Of a stretch of 13,481 nt of DNA, positions 1 through 7,078 are shown piece by piece (the stretch's first letter is position 1; each line of letters starts with the position of its first letter). The notes below the pieces were generated by a model. The model was not told the DNA's origin, did not search any database, and worked only from the letters and a program-made list of their open reading frames with translations. The DNA comes from Pseudomonadota bacterium (lineage in GTDB: Bacteria > Pseudomonadota > Gammaproteobacteria > Pseudomonadales > Cellvibrionaceae). The stretch lies in contig JAEZGT010000002.1 of NCBI GenBank assembly GCA_023416875.1, forward strand, positions 1 through 13,481, in the 5' to 3' direction. The translations under genes were made by a program, and so were the position numbers.

Positions 1-1224
1 TCCGTTCCCTTCGAGGATGCGCCCAGCATTAAACAATTGCGCGAGGCCGGTGCCATTGTTCTCGCCAAAGTAAATATGGACGAGTTTGCCCACGGCGGCG
101 TAGGTTACAGTTCCCGCGGTGGGCAGACGCGCAATGCGCACGATCCGAGGCGTATCCCCTCCGGCTCTTCCGGTGGCACGGGTTCAGGACTTGCGGCCTG
201 GTTTGCGCCCGTGGGGCTGGGCTCGGATACCGGCGGTTCCATTCGCGGCCCGTCTTTCGCCAACGGCGTGGTCGGCATTAAACCAACCAACGGCCTTATC
301 TCCCGCACTGGCATAATGCCCTGCGTACTAACCTTTGATACCGGTGGCCCTATGGCTCGCACGGTTTATGACGCAGCGGTGGCCCTCGGTGTGATGACCG
401 GTGTGGATTCCAAAGATCCGCTCACCAGCACCAGTGCCGGTTTGTTTTTCAAAGATTACACGCCATTTTTGAAAACTGATTCATTAAAAGGTGCGCGCTT
501 GGGGGTGATTCGCGATTTTGCCGGCACAGATCCGGAAGTCGATCGCGTATTTAACGAGGCATTGAAAGATCTGGTGGCGCAAGGTGCGATTCTGGTCGAC
601 GATCTGCATTTTCCCGCCGCTGCACTGCAAAGTCGCGACACGGTGATGAATCCCATCCGGGCTGAGGTGAAAGATAATTATCTGGATTATCTCGGCACTC
701 TGCGCCCCGGTTTTCCCAAAACCATTTCGGAATTGGGCGAGCAGGGTTTAAAACTCACCAAACCCAAAGGTAATTTTTTTCCGCACCCGAGTGTCTTTAC
801 GCGCTTTTCCGAATTGGGCAAGCGACCGCCGATTACGAACCTGAGTTACGCCTCCGCAAAACAACACGGTATGAAATCGGTGCAAGGCGCGGTGTTGGGT
901 TTGTTGGAAGAATATCAACTGGATGCCTTGGTTTACCCAACTCGTCCGACGCAACCGGAAATGATCAACCCGGAAACGCCGAATATCGTCGAGCGTCCGC
1001 GGACTCCTTCCTTGTCCAGCATCGCCAATGTCACACAATTTCCGGATGTCATTGTGCCAGCGGGAATTACCAAAGAAAAAATGCCGGTTACCATTTCGTT
1101 CTTCGGTCCTGCATATAGCGAGCCGCGTTTGTTGGGTTACGCCTACGCTTATGAACAGTCTACGCAAAAACGCGTTTCACCATCCACTACGCCGCCACTT
1201 TCAGGAGAGAAATTCGATTATTAA
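1..1224 (+). CDS. Amidase-signature family hydrolase (5' end outside window)
   Basis: This is a Ser-cisSer-Lys amide hydrolase. The frame is open from the first base, so the N-terminus lies outside the window; the in-frame TTG at position 37 reads as an internal leucine, not a start. Counting from the first full codon, Lys23 (in LAKVNMDEF), the cis-Ser Ser56 (in SGSSGGTGSG) and the nucleophile Ser80 (in SDTGGSIRG) form the expected triad, with the two serines 24 residues apart as in characterised family members. The 407 residues present cover most of the domain. The conserved core resembles GatA, but no gatB or gatC lies downstream and the C-terminal half does not look GatA-like. A free-standing amidase acting on small amides or peptide amides is more likely; the true substrate cannot be read from the sequence. 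It ends in TAA, 124 bases before the next gene, so co-transcription is uncertain. Confidence 0.9.
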   Translation, partial: SVPFEDAPSIKQLREAGAIVLAKVNMDEFAHGGVGYSSRGGQTRNAHDPRRIPSGSSGGTGSGLAAWFAPVGLGSDTGGSIRGPSFANGVVGIKPTNGLISRTGIMPCVLTFDTGGPMARTVYDAAVALGVMTGVDSKDPLTSTSAGLFFKDYTPFLKTDSLKGARLGVIRDFAGTDPEVDRVFNEALKDLVAQGAILVDDLHFPAAALQSRDTVMNPIRAEVKDNYLDYLGTLRPGFPKTISELGEQGLKLTKPKGNFFPHPSVFTRFSELGKRPPITNLSYASAKQHGMKSVQGAVLGLLEEYQLDALVYPTRPTQPEMINPETPNIVERPRTPSLSSIANVTQFPDVIVPAGITKEKMPVTISFFGPAYSEPRLLGYAYAYEQSTQKRVSPSTTPPLSGEKFDY

Positions 1225-1262
1225 TGAGGTAAATATCCGCTTCTTCTCGCTTGGATAGAAAT

Positions 1263-1348
1263 ATCCCCTGTGTGCATTTTCGAACTTACAGTCCTGCTGC
1301 TGCAGCATTAAATGGGCTTAATATTCAAAATGCGACAGGGGATTTTTT
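1263..1348 (+). promoter_or_regulatory. Candidate structured leader enclosing the Shine-Dalgarno of the alcohol dehydrogenase
   Basis: ATCCCCTGTGTGCATTTT (1263-1280) is the inverted partner of AAAATGCGACAGGGGAT (1327-1343). There are 16 Watson-Crick pairs, broken only by GT (1272-1273) opposite G1334, which could add a U-G wobble with one bulged base. The right arm contains the ribosome-binding site AGGGGA (1337-1342) and runs straight into six T residues (1343-1348) that touch the ATG at 1349. The enclosed 46 bases hold two smaller inverted repeats, GCTG/CAGC (1296-1306) and ATTAA/TTAAT (1307-1322), so a three-way-junction fold is possible. In RNA this could hide the ribosome-binding site or act as an attenuator. 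In DNA it could be a paired operator or the ends of a small palindromic element. Pairing is seen directly; function is inferred. Confidence 0.45.
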
Positions 1349-2488
1349 ATGTTGGCGATGAATTATCGAGGACCCGGTCGGGTCCGTGCGAGCCATAAGC
1401 CGATGCCGGAAATTCTGCACCCGCAAGATGCCATAGTGCGGGTAACGCGCAGTTGCATTTGCGGATCGGATCTGCACCTCTACCACGGCAACGTACCGGA
1501 CACTCGCGTTGGCACCACCTTTGGTCACGAATTTACCGGCGTGGTGGAAGAAATCGGCTCGGACGTTCGCAATTTAAAAGTCGGCGATCAAGTTCTGGTG
1601 CCGTTTAATATCGCTTGCGGCCGCTGCGTTTTCTGTCAGCAGGGTTTGTACGGCAATTGTCATGAATCCAATCCGGAAGCCACTGCTGTCGGTGGTATTT
1701 TTGGCTATTCCCATACCGCCGGCGGTTACGATGGCGGACAGGCGGAATATGTCCGTGTTCCCTATGCGGATGTCGGCCCAACGGTGATTCCCGCCGGCAT
1801 GGATTTGGATGACGCAGTGTTGTTGACCGATGTGGTTCCCACCGGTTACCAGGCGGCGGAAATGGGCGGCATTCAGGTTGGCGATACTGTCGTTGTGTTT
1901 GGCGCCGGTCCGGTCGGTATTATGGCGGCTAAGAGCGCCTGGTTGTTCGGCGCGGGACGAGTGATTGTGATCGACCAACTGGATTATCGTCTAGAATTTG
2001 TCCAGCGCTACGCGCAGTGCGAAGTGTATAACTTCGAATCTATGGAAGATCCTGTGTTATTTATTAAGAAAATTACGGATCACCTCGGGGCGGATGTCTG
2101 CATTGACGCCGTCGGTGCCGAAGCCGCCGGCAGCGCTATGCAAACTATCACAGGACGCAAAATGTTATTGCAGGCCGGTTCGGCAACGGCGTTGCAATGG
2201 GCCATTAATTCGGTGAAGAAAGGTGGCGTTGTATCTATTGTCGGCGTCTATGGCCCCACCGGAAATATGATTCCCATTGGTAATGTGCTGAACAAAGGCA
2301 TCACCATTCGCGCCAATCAAACCTCAGTCAAACGTCTTTTGCCGCGCCTCATCGAACACGTGCAAAACGGTGTTCTGAATCCGAAGGAAATCATCACGCA
2401 CCGCATTCCCTTGCAGGATATTTCCGACGCGTATCGCATATTCTCGGACAAATTGGACGGCTGTATTAAACCGCTGCTGATAACCTGA
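1349..2488 (+). CDS. Zinc-dependent medium-chain alcohol dehydrogenase
   Basis: This is a cytosolic NAD(P)-dependent alcohol or aldehyde dehydrogenase of the medium-chain dehydrogenase/reductase superfamily, 379 aa, full length. Catalytic zinc ligands fit Cys38 (CICGSD), His60-Glu61 (FGHEFTG) and Asp161 (LLTDVVPTG). The structural zinc lobe has the classic four cysteines Cys90, Cys93, Cys96 and Cys104. The Rossmann motif is GAGPVG (185-190), and Asp209 at the end of the second strand suggests a preference for NAD over NADP. Overall it resembles the formaldehyde-dehydrogenase/threonine-dehydrogenase-like branch; the substrate is not determined. The ATG at 1349 sits 6 bases after AGGGGA, which lies inside a long inverted repeat, so translation may be controlled by RNA structure. 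It is followed after 16 bases by a small membrane protein gene that probably shares its mRNA. Confidence 0.93.
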   Translation: MLAMNYRGPGRVRASHKPMPEILHPQDAIVRVTRSCICGSDLHLYHGNVPDTRVGTTFGHEFTGVVEEIGSDVRNLKVGDQVLVPFNIACGRCVFCQQGLYGNCHESNPEATAVGGIFGYSHTAGGYDGGQAEYVRVPYADVGPTVIPAGMDLDDAVLLTDVVPTGYQAAEMGGIQVGDTVVVFGAGPVGIMAAKSAWLFGAGRVIVIDQLDYRLEFVQRYAQCEVYNFESMEDPVLFIKKITDHLGADVCIDAVGAEAAGSAMQTITGRKMLLQAGSATALQWAINSVKKGGVVSIVGVYGPTGNMIPIGNVLNKGITIRANQTSVKRLLPRLIEHVQNGVLNPKEIITHRIPLQDISDAYRIFSDKLDGCIKPLLIT

Positions 2489-2504
2489 GCTGCTGGAGGT
2501 GAAC

Positions 2505-3119
2505 ATGAACGAGTACGAAAACAACGGTCAGTCACTGAAGGAAAAACTCAGTGCAAAAATGTCTCACATCAAAGGTTGGGGTGTGGATGCAGATCCAAAA
2601 AATGATCCTACCTATCCCATGCGGCGCCGCACCGGTTCACTGGGAAATACTCCCAATTGGGAGCGCCCGCCGCAGCAACCGGGCTATCGCCATATTTTGC
2701 ATTCCAATGAGCGGCCGGATGTCACCCGGGTTTTTGGCACTTCCGCACCGGCGACCGGTTTGAGCGGCATGATTCGCCGTTGCGCCTTTAAATACAGCGA
2801 AGGCCGCTTTGCGCATTGGCTGTTATTGCTGGCGGCAGATCGCGTCAATATGGTGGAAGGTTTTGCGAACGATCTTCGCCACGGCAAAGGCTGTCACTAT
2901 TTAACAGATAAAGGCATCAACGCGCAGTGGAAATATGACCGCAAAAGCGTGGTGACCAAAGCTGCGGTGGGCGCTGCTGTAGTAGGGTTGCTCGCTGGAA
3001 TTTGCCTGCGCCGTCATATTCATATACGACCGGAAAAACGGCATTTATTAAGTTTGTTGGATAAACATTCCAAGTTGCAGCGATTTATTCACGACTACAA
3101 GCGGATGATGCAGCCGTAA
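2505..3119 (+). CDS. Protein of unknown function with one predicted membrane helix
   Basis: The protein has 204 aa and I do not recognise a family. The ATG at 2505 is preferred: GGAGG (2495-2499) lies 5 bases upstream, whereas the in-frame GTG at 2499 overlaps that site. The first ~90 residues are polar and Pro/Arg-rich, with no signal peptide. Residues ~92-125 (from CAFKYSEGRFAHWLLLLAAD onward) could form an amphipathic or partly buried helix. Residues ~149-168 (VVTKAAVGAAVVGLLAGICL) form a convincing membrane helix, followed by a basic segment (RRHIHIRPEKRH) and a helical tail ending at 204. Positive charges after the helix suggest a cytosolic C-terminus. The gene begins 16 bases after the alcohol dehydrogenase and is very likely co-transcribed with it. 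A membrane-anchored partner of that enzyme is one possibility, but this is inference only. Confidence 0.8.
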   Translation: MNEYENNGQSLKEKLSAKMSHIKGWGVDADPKNDPTYPMRRRTGSLGNTPNWERPPQQPGYRHILHSNERPDVTRVFGTSAPATGLSGMIRRCAFKYSEGRFAHWLLLLAADRVNMVEGFANDLRHGKGCHYLTDKGINAQWKYDRKSVVTKAAVGAAVVGLLAGICLRRHIHIRPEKRHLLSLLDKHSKLQRFIHDYKRMMQP

Positions 3120-3131
3120 ATTTGAGGGTAA

Positions 3132-3155
3132 GCCGCGAGGGAATGCGGCGATTTA
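3132..3155. terminator. Possible weak bidirectional terminator between converging genes
   Basis: GCCGC (3132-3136) and GCGGC (3145-3149) can pair around an 8-base loop in the short gap between two converging genes. The plus strand continues GATTTAAT and the minus strand TTACCCTC, so neither side has a real T-run. Placement is right but strength is doubtful. Confidence 0.35.
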
Positions 3156-3698
3156 ATAGCGGTACGCAAGACTGACGGAAAATGCATCCAGTACATTCTC
3201 GCGATCATTGATATAACGCATCGCCTCCAATTTCCCACAATAGGCACTACCGCAAAGATCCAAACCTACACCTAAGCTCATACTGTGTTCTTTTTGTGTT
3301 TCATGTACGTCCAGGTACGACAAAGACGTTCGAGCAATGGAATAACCCCCCACAGCATAGGGCGAAATAAAGGATTCAAAGGGACTTAATTTGACATATA
3401 GCCCTGCTAAATAGTCCAGATCGCGTCGCGCTTCCACAGTGCCGTCAGGCGCGATTGTAGATGAGTCGAAATTGCGCCGGGTAAGGCTCGCACCGAAACG
3501 GGTTTCAAAGGCGACTTTTTCGTTGTAGTCGCGGCCAAAACTCAGCACCACCGCACCCATATCAACGCTGCCGGAGCGGCCATCGTCATATTCCACATAG
3601 GCGCCGCCGAGGCCGATATAGTTTTCGTGTTCCGCAAATGCGCTCTGACTAATCACAGCGAGCAGTAGGCATGGAATGAATTTATTCATAAAACGCAC
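3153..3698 (-). CDS. Small outer-membrane beta-barrel protein
   Basis: The protein has 181 aa, with a Sec signal peptide (basic start, hydrophobic CLLLAVISQS, cleavage after AFA at residue 22) and a mature part of about 159 aa. The mature sequence alternates polar and hydrophobic residues in short strands (for example YIGLGGAYVEY and KVAFETRFGASL) and ends in the aromatic tail VSLAYRY expected by the outer-membrane assembly machinery. The size fits an eight-stranded barrel of the OmpA/OMP_b-brl type. Cys149 and Cys154 (CGSAYC) could form a small disulphide loop. The GTG at 3698 has GGAAG 8 bases upstream; an internal ATG at 3689 is an alternative that shortens the signal by three residues. 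It is transcribed divergently from the M1 aminopeptidase. The specific role (porin, adhesin, stability protein) is not determinable. Confidence 0.8.
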   Translation of the reverse strand: MRFMNKFIPCLLLAVISQSAFAEHENYIGLGGAYVEYDDGRSGSVDMGAVVLSFGRDYNEKVAFETRFGASLTRRNFDSSTIAPDGTVEARRDLDYLAGLYVKLSPFESFISPYAVGGYSIARTSLSYLDVHETQKEHSMSLGVGLDLCGSAYCGKLEAMRYINDRENVLDAFSVSLAYRY

Positions 3699-3777
3699 GA
3701 CCTGTTCTTCCGTTGCTTATTGCATTAACACTAGACCAAGGCCGGAAGCTAATCAAAAAGCTGTCGCAGAACTCTGT

Positions 3778-3798
3778 GCCATCGTGGCCATACGTGGC
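3778..3798. repeat. Two overlapping short inverted repeats abutting a -35 box
   Basis: GCCATCGTGGC (3778-3788) and GCCATACGTGGC (3787-3798) are each a GCCA/TGGC dyad, and they overlap by two bases. The second ends at the base before the TTGACA of the aminopeptidase promoter and lies in the divergent intergenic region shared with the outer-membrane protein gene. This is a plausible regulator site, but the arms are only 4 bp and chance is possible. Confidence 0.25.
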
Positions 3799-3827
3799 TT
3801 GACAAGCGCACCGGAGAATGAGTTTAT
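3799..3827 (+). promoter_or_regulatory. Predicted sigma70 promoter for the M1 aminopeptidase
   Basis: A perfect TTGACA (3799-3804) is followed by a 17-base spacer and GTTTAT (3822-3827). The -10 is poor (3 of 6) but is preceded by TG one base away (3819-3820), the extended -10 arrangement. The predicted start would leave a leader of roughly 20 bases before the ATG at 3855, enough for the AAGGAG ribosome-binding site at 3842-3846. Confidence 0.45.
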
Positions 3828-3854
3828 GGCGCGCAAACCAAAAGGAGCATAAAT

Positions 3855-6467
3855 ATGAATAGGTTATTTGCGGGAATCGGCCTTGTCGTAGGGTTACTTC
3901 TGTCCATCGGGTGTGCGCTGCACGCCGGCAAAGCACAGCAAGCGCGGGAAAATGCGCCGTTCTTAAGTAAGAGCGCGGCAAGTGCGCGCAGTGAGCGGGT
4001 GAGTCAGGTTACCTATCAGCTTTCCCTCTCCCTGCCGGAAGACAATGCGCCATTTACCGGCACCGCGCGTATCCACTTTAATCTGAGTAACGCCAACCAA
4101 CCGCTGACGGTGGATTTTGTCGATGGCGAAGTACTTGCAGTACGGGTTAATGGTAAGAAAGTCGCTGCAGACTACAACGGTAATTTTATTACCCTGGCGG
4201 CGCAGGATCTGGCGGTGGGCCGGCAGAGCCTGGAAATTCACTATCGCCACACCTATGTGCGCAACGGCCAGGGCCTGCATTGGTTCCGCGATACGGAAGA
4301 CGGCTCCAGCTATTTATATACCCAATTTGAAGTATGGAGTTTTAATAAAGTTTTCCCGGGATTTGATCAGCCGGATTTGAAAGCCAGTTTCCGCTTGGAC
4401 GTCGAAGTGCCTGCATCCTGGACGGTGGTGACCGCAGAGCGGGAAAATCGCATTGTCGATCTCGGCAATAACCGGCGGCGCTGGTATTTCCCCGATACCC
4501 AGGCTTTCAGCACTTATCTATTTTCTTTGCACGCGGGGCCATATCAGGTGTGGGAAGAACCAGAGCCTTTTCGCATCCCTCTGCGCCTGTTTGCGCGCAA
4601 AAGTTATGCGCAATATGTCAATGCGGAGGAGTGGTTTCGCGTTACGCGTCAGGGGCTGGATTATTTCGAAAATTATTTCGCCTACCCCTATCCGTTTTCC
4701 AAATACGACCAATTGTTAGTGCCGGAATTTAATTTCGGTGCTATGGAAAATGTTGGCGCTGTTACGTTTGGCGAATTTCTGCAGCCGCGGCGGGAGCAGA
4801 ATTATCACGACCGCCGCCGGATGGCGGTCGTGGTGATGCACGAAATGGCGCACCAATGGTTCGGCAATTTGGTGACCATGCGTTGGTGGGATGATATTTG
4901 GTTGAACGAAAGTTTTGCCGAATGGATGGGCAGTTTGGCGACGGCGAAAGCGACGGAATATAAAGATGCGATGGTGGATTTTTCCACCGATTCCAAAAGT
5001 TGGGGCTACGAAGAGGATCAGGCGGCAACTACCCATCCGGTGGTGCAAAACATTCCTAATACCGATGTGGTGATGTCCAATATGGACGGCATTACCTACG
5101 CAAAGGGCGCCGCCGTGTTGATGCAATTGCAATATTTATTGGGCGGCGACACATTCGAGCTCGGTGTCGCCGAATACTTTGCGCGGCACGCTTGGCAAAA
5201 CACCAGTCTGTACGATTTTATCGGCAGCTTGAGCGAAGTCGCGCAGCGCGATTTAGATGGTTGGACGCAAGACTGGCTGATGAAGGAGGGCGTCAATGCG
5301 CTTAGTGTTGATTACGCCTGCGCCGACGAGCACATCACGCAATTCGATTTGCTTCAGGCGCCGGCCAATGTGAGCGGTGCCGTGCGCGAGCACCGTTTGG
5401 ATCTGCTCTTGCTGGATAAATCCGGCGAGCGCAGATTGGTCAATGCGCATATCACCGCTGCAAAAAATGCGATTGCGGACGCTATGGGTTTACCTTGCCC
5501 CGCATTTATCCTACCCAACGTCAGCGACTACACCTTTACCAAGATACTGCTGGATAAAAATTCCGTCGCCTTTGTGCGGGACAATCATGACTTGTTCACC
5601 AGCGCTGTGGAGCGCGGAATGATTTGGCGCAGCCTGTGGGAATCTGTGCAGGCGGGACAACTATCGCCACTGGATTTTATCGATCTGGCGACAACCTATC
5701 TGGCGGATGAAAACGAAGTGTCGCTGCTGCGCGCTCAAACTTACTTTCTCCGCCGTGTATACGCATATCTGGAAAATCATGATGAGCTTTTCCCGGAACG
5801 CGATGCGTTGGCTCCGGTAGCGCGCCGCCGGCTGGAAAATTTTGCCTATCAAAATTACCTTGCTACCGATGGGGGCATCAAACAGCGCTGGTTTGAAGTG
5901 TGGCTGACCTACCTGCATTCCCCTGAGCAACTGGCCAATCTGAAAAAAATGCTGCGTGAAAATACGTTGGCGTTGGATCATCAATGGATGGCAGTCGGTA
6001 TTTTGATGCGCGTGGGAGACGAGGAGGGGTTATATTGGATTGAGCAGGTAAAAACCCGGGATAAGTCCGCAGATGCGCAAGCCAGCGAATGGGTGGCGCT
6101 CGCGCAAAGACCGGATTTAACGGTCAAGCAGGAGTGGATCAAACAAGCCCGCAATCCCGAGTCCGGTTATTCCTTCACCCAAATGCGCGGGGTGCTTAAT
6201 TTGTTGTTCCCGGTTGGCCAGAAAAATCTGCATATGCAATTGCGCGATGAGATATTCTCACCCTTTGCTAATCTGCCGTCGCCACTGAGCTCGCAAGCGC
6301 TGGAACTCTACGCATCGCGGCTTATTCCGGTTATGTGCGATACCGTATCTGCTGAGCGTTTAAAAACAATCGCACACGATCCACGATTGCCGGGTGGTGT
6401 GGTAAAAGTATTAAAGAAGAAAGCGCAGGAAGAAGACATTTGCGTGCAGGTAATGACGACACTTTGA
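3855..6467 (+). CDS. M1-family zinc aminopeptidase with lipoprotein-type signal
   Basis: This exopeptidase removes N-terminal residues from peptides. It has 870 aa; the start ATG is 8 bases after AAGGAG. The N-terminus is a hydrophobic signal ending LLLSIGC, with Cys20 as candidate lipidated residue (Ser at -3 is tolerated but not ideal), so the enzyme should be periplasmic or membrane-tethered, unlike cytosolic E. coli PepN. An all-beta N-terminal domain (~48-235) precedes the catalytic domain with GAMEN (295-299), the HEXXH zinc site His329-Glu330-His333, the third ligand Glu352 (NESFAEW) 18 residues on, and catalytic Tyr415 in YAKGA, where most relatives have YEKGA. The helical remainder (~490-870) looks like an ERAP1-type C-terminal domain. 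All catalytic residues are present, so it should be active. It is monocistronic, with a strong terminator just downstream. The symbol pepN is avoided because the enzyme is exported and its C-terminal half differs. Confidence 0.93.
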   Translation: MNRLFAGIGLVVGLLLSIGCALHAGKAQQARENAPFLSKSAASARSERVSQVTYQLSLSLPEDNAPFTGTARIHFNLSNANQPLTVDFVDGEVLAVRVNGKKVAADYNGNFITLAAQDLAVGRQSLEIHYRHTYVRNGQGLHWFRDTEDGSSYLYTQFEVWSFNKVFPGFDQPDLKASFRLDVEVPASWTVVTAERENRIVDLGNNRRRWYFPDTQAFSTYLFSLHAGPYQVWEEPEPFRIPLRLFARKSYAQYVNAEEWFRVTRQGLDYFENYFAYPYPFSKYDQLLVPEFNFGAMENVGAVTFGEFLQPRREQNYHDRRRMAVVVMHEMAHQWFGNLVTMRWWDDIWLNESFAEWMGSLATAKATEYKDAMVDFSTDSKSWGYEEDQAATTHPVVQNIPNTDVVMSNMDGITYAKGAAVLMQLQYLLGGDTFELGVAEYFARHAWQNTSLYDFIGSLSEVAQRDLDGWTQDWLMKEGVNALSVDYACADEHITQFDLLQAPANVSGAVREHRLDLLLLDKSGERRLVNAHITAAKNAIADAMGLPCPAFILPNVSDYTFTKILLDKNSVAFVRDNHDLFTSAVERGMIWRSLWESVQAGQLSPLDFIDLATTYLADENEVSLLRAQTYFLRRVYAYLENHDELFPERDALAPVARRRLENFAYQNYLATDGGIKQRWFEVWLTYLHSPEQLANLKKMLRENTLALDHQWMAVGILMRVGDEEGLYWIEQVKTRDKSADAQASEWVALAQRPDLTVKQEWIKQARNPESGYSFTQMRGVLNLLFPVGQKNLHMQLRDEIFSPFANLPSPLSSQALELYASRLIPVMCDTVSAERLKTIAHDPRLPGGVVKVLKKKAQEEDICVQVMTTL

Positions 6468-6479
6468 TTGCGTAATAAA

Positions 6480-6509
6480 AGTCCGGCGAATGATCAGCCG
6501 GACTGTTTT
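6480..6509. terminator. Bidirectional intrinsic terminator
   Basis: A perfect 8-bp stem AGTCCGGC (6480-6487) / GCCGGACT (6497-6504) with a 9-base loop is followed on the plus strand by GTTTT. On the minus strand it is followed by TTTATTA. It lies between the end of the M1 aminopeptidase (6467) and the end of the converging DinB-like gene (6518), and serves both. Confidence 0.8.
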
Positions 6510-6517
6510 CACCGAGA

Positions 6518-7045
6518 TTATTTCCTTGGCACCAACAACAATAAATCTGTAGCGCCCACATCTTTCCCCATTTGTGATAACAAGGTCGTTATTTGCCCAC
6601 GGTGATGTGTCTGGTGATTAAAAAAATGCAGCAGCACACCGGAAAACGGCTGGCTAGCGGCAATGCCTTTCATTGACGAATAATTCAGAGTCAGCTCCAA
6701 GTCCGTTTGGCTAAGCGAGCCAACCCATTCTTTAATCGAGACATCGAGCGCTTCTCGGTGAGCGCGCATCTCCTGAAAATCAGTAAAGAGAATTTGATCC
6801 AGAGCTGTGGGGCGCGGCAACTGTGCGACCCACTCCAAGGCGGTTGGTGTCGCAAAGCTCTGGGCAAACCGCTGCAGCCACGTTCTATCCGCGACCATCA
6901 AGTGATTTAAAGTGCCGTGGACAGAACCAAAAAACGCTCCACGATTCGCCGAGCGCTCCTCTGCAGATAATTCGGCGACGGTCGCGTATAGCTTTTGGTT
7001 CATCCACGCGTTGTATTCGGCCAGAAGAGTAAAGTGCTTTTGCAT
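6518..7045 (-). CDS. DinB-family four-helix metal-binding protein
   Basis: The protein has 175 aa, the usual length for the DinB/YfiT-like superfamily of four-helix bundles that hold a divalent metal with three histidines. The expected ligands are visible: His48 in the GTLNHLMVADRTW helix, and His144 and His148 in the FFNHQTHHRGQ motif near the C-terminus, a very typical pattern. Members include thiol-dependent transferases and many stress-induced proteins of unknown activity; the sequence gives no substrate. No signal peptide is present, so it is cytosolic. The ATG at 7045 has only a weak GGA about 9 bases upstream. It begins 33 bases after the stop of the acyltransferase gene on the same strand, suggesting a two-gene transcript, although a functional link is not obvious. 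Confidence 0.9.
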   Translation of the reverse strand: MQKHFTLLAEYNAWMNQKLYATVAELSAEERSANRGAFFGSVHGTLNHLMVADRTWLQRFAQSFATPTALEWVAQLPRPTALDQILFTDFQEMRAHREALDVSIKEWVGSLSQTDLELTLNYSSMKGIAASQPFSGVLLHFFNHQTHHRGQITTLLSQMGKDVGATDLLLLVPRK

Positions 7046-7078
7046 AATAGTGATCCATCAAATCAGGCTTTGCTTTGA

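Noticed and set aside
37..39. TTG as a start codon for the amidase
   Set aside because: The frame is open back to position 1 and the upstream residues fit the amidase fold, so the gene starts outside the window.
748..1167. A 139-residue minus-strand open frame
   Set aside because: It lies opposite the amidase coding sequence and has Arg-rich, low-quality composition typical of a shadow frame.
3963..3971. TTAAGTAAG, an 8-of-9 match to the XRE operator arm
   Set aside because: It is a single copy inside the aminopeptidase coding region without an inverted partner, so chance is the simplest explanation.
4716..5132. A His-rich 138-residue minus-strand open frame
   Set aside because: It is the complement of the aminopeptidase catalytic domain; the histidines come from antisense reading of common codons, not a metal-binding protein.
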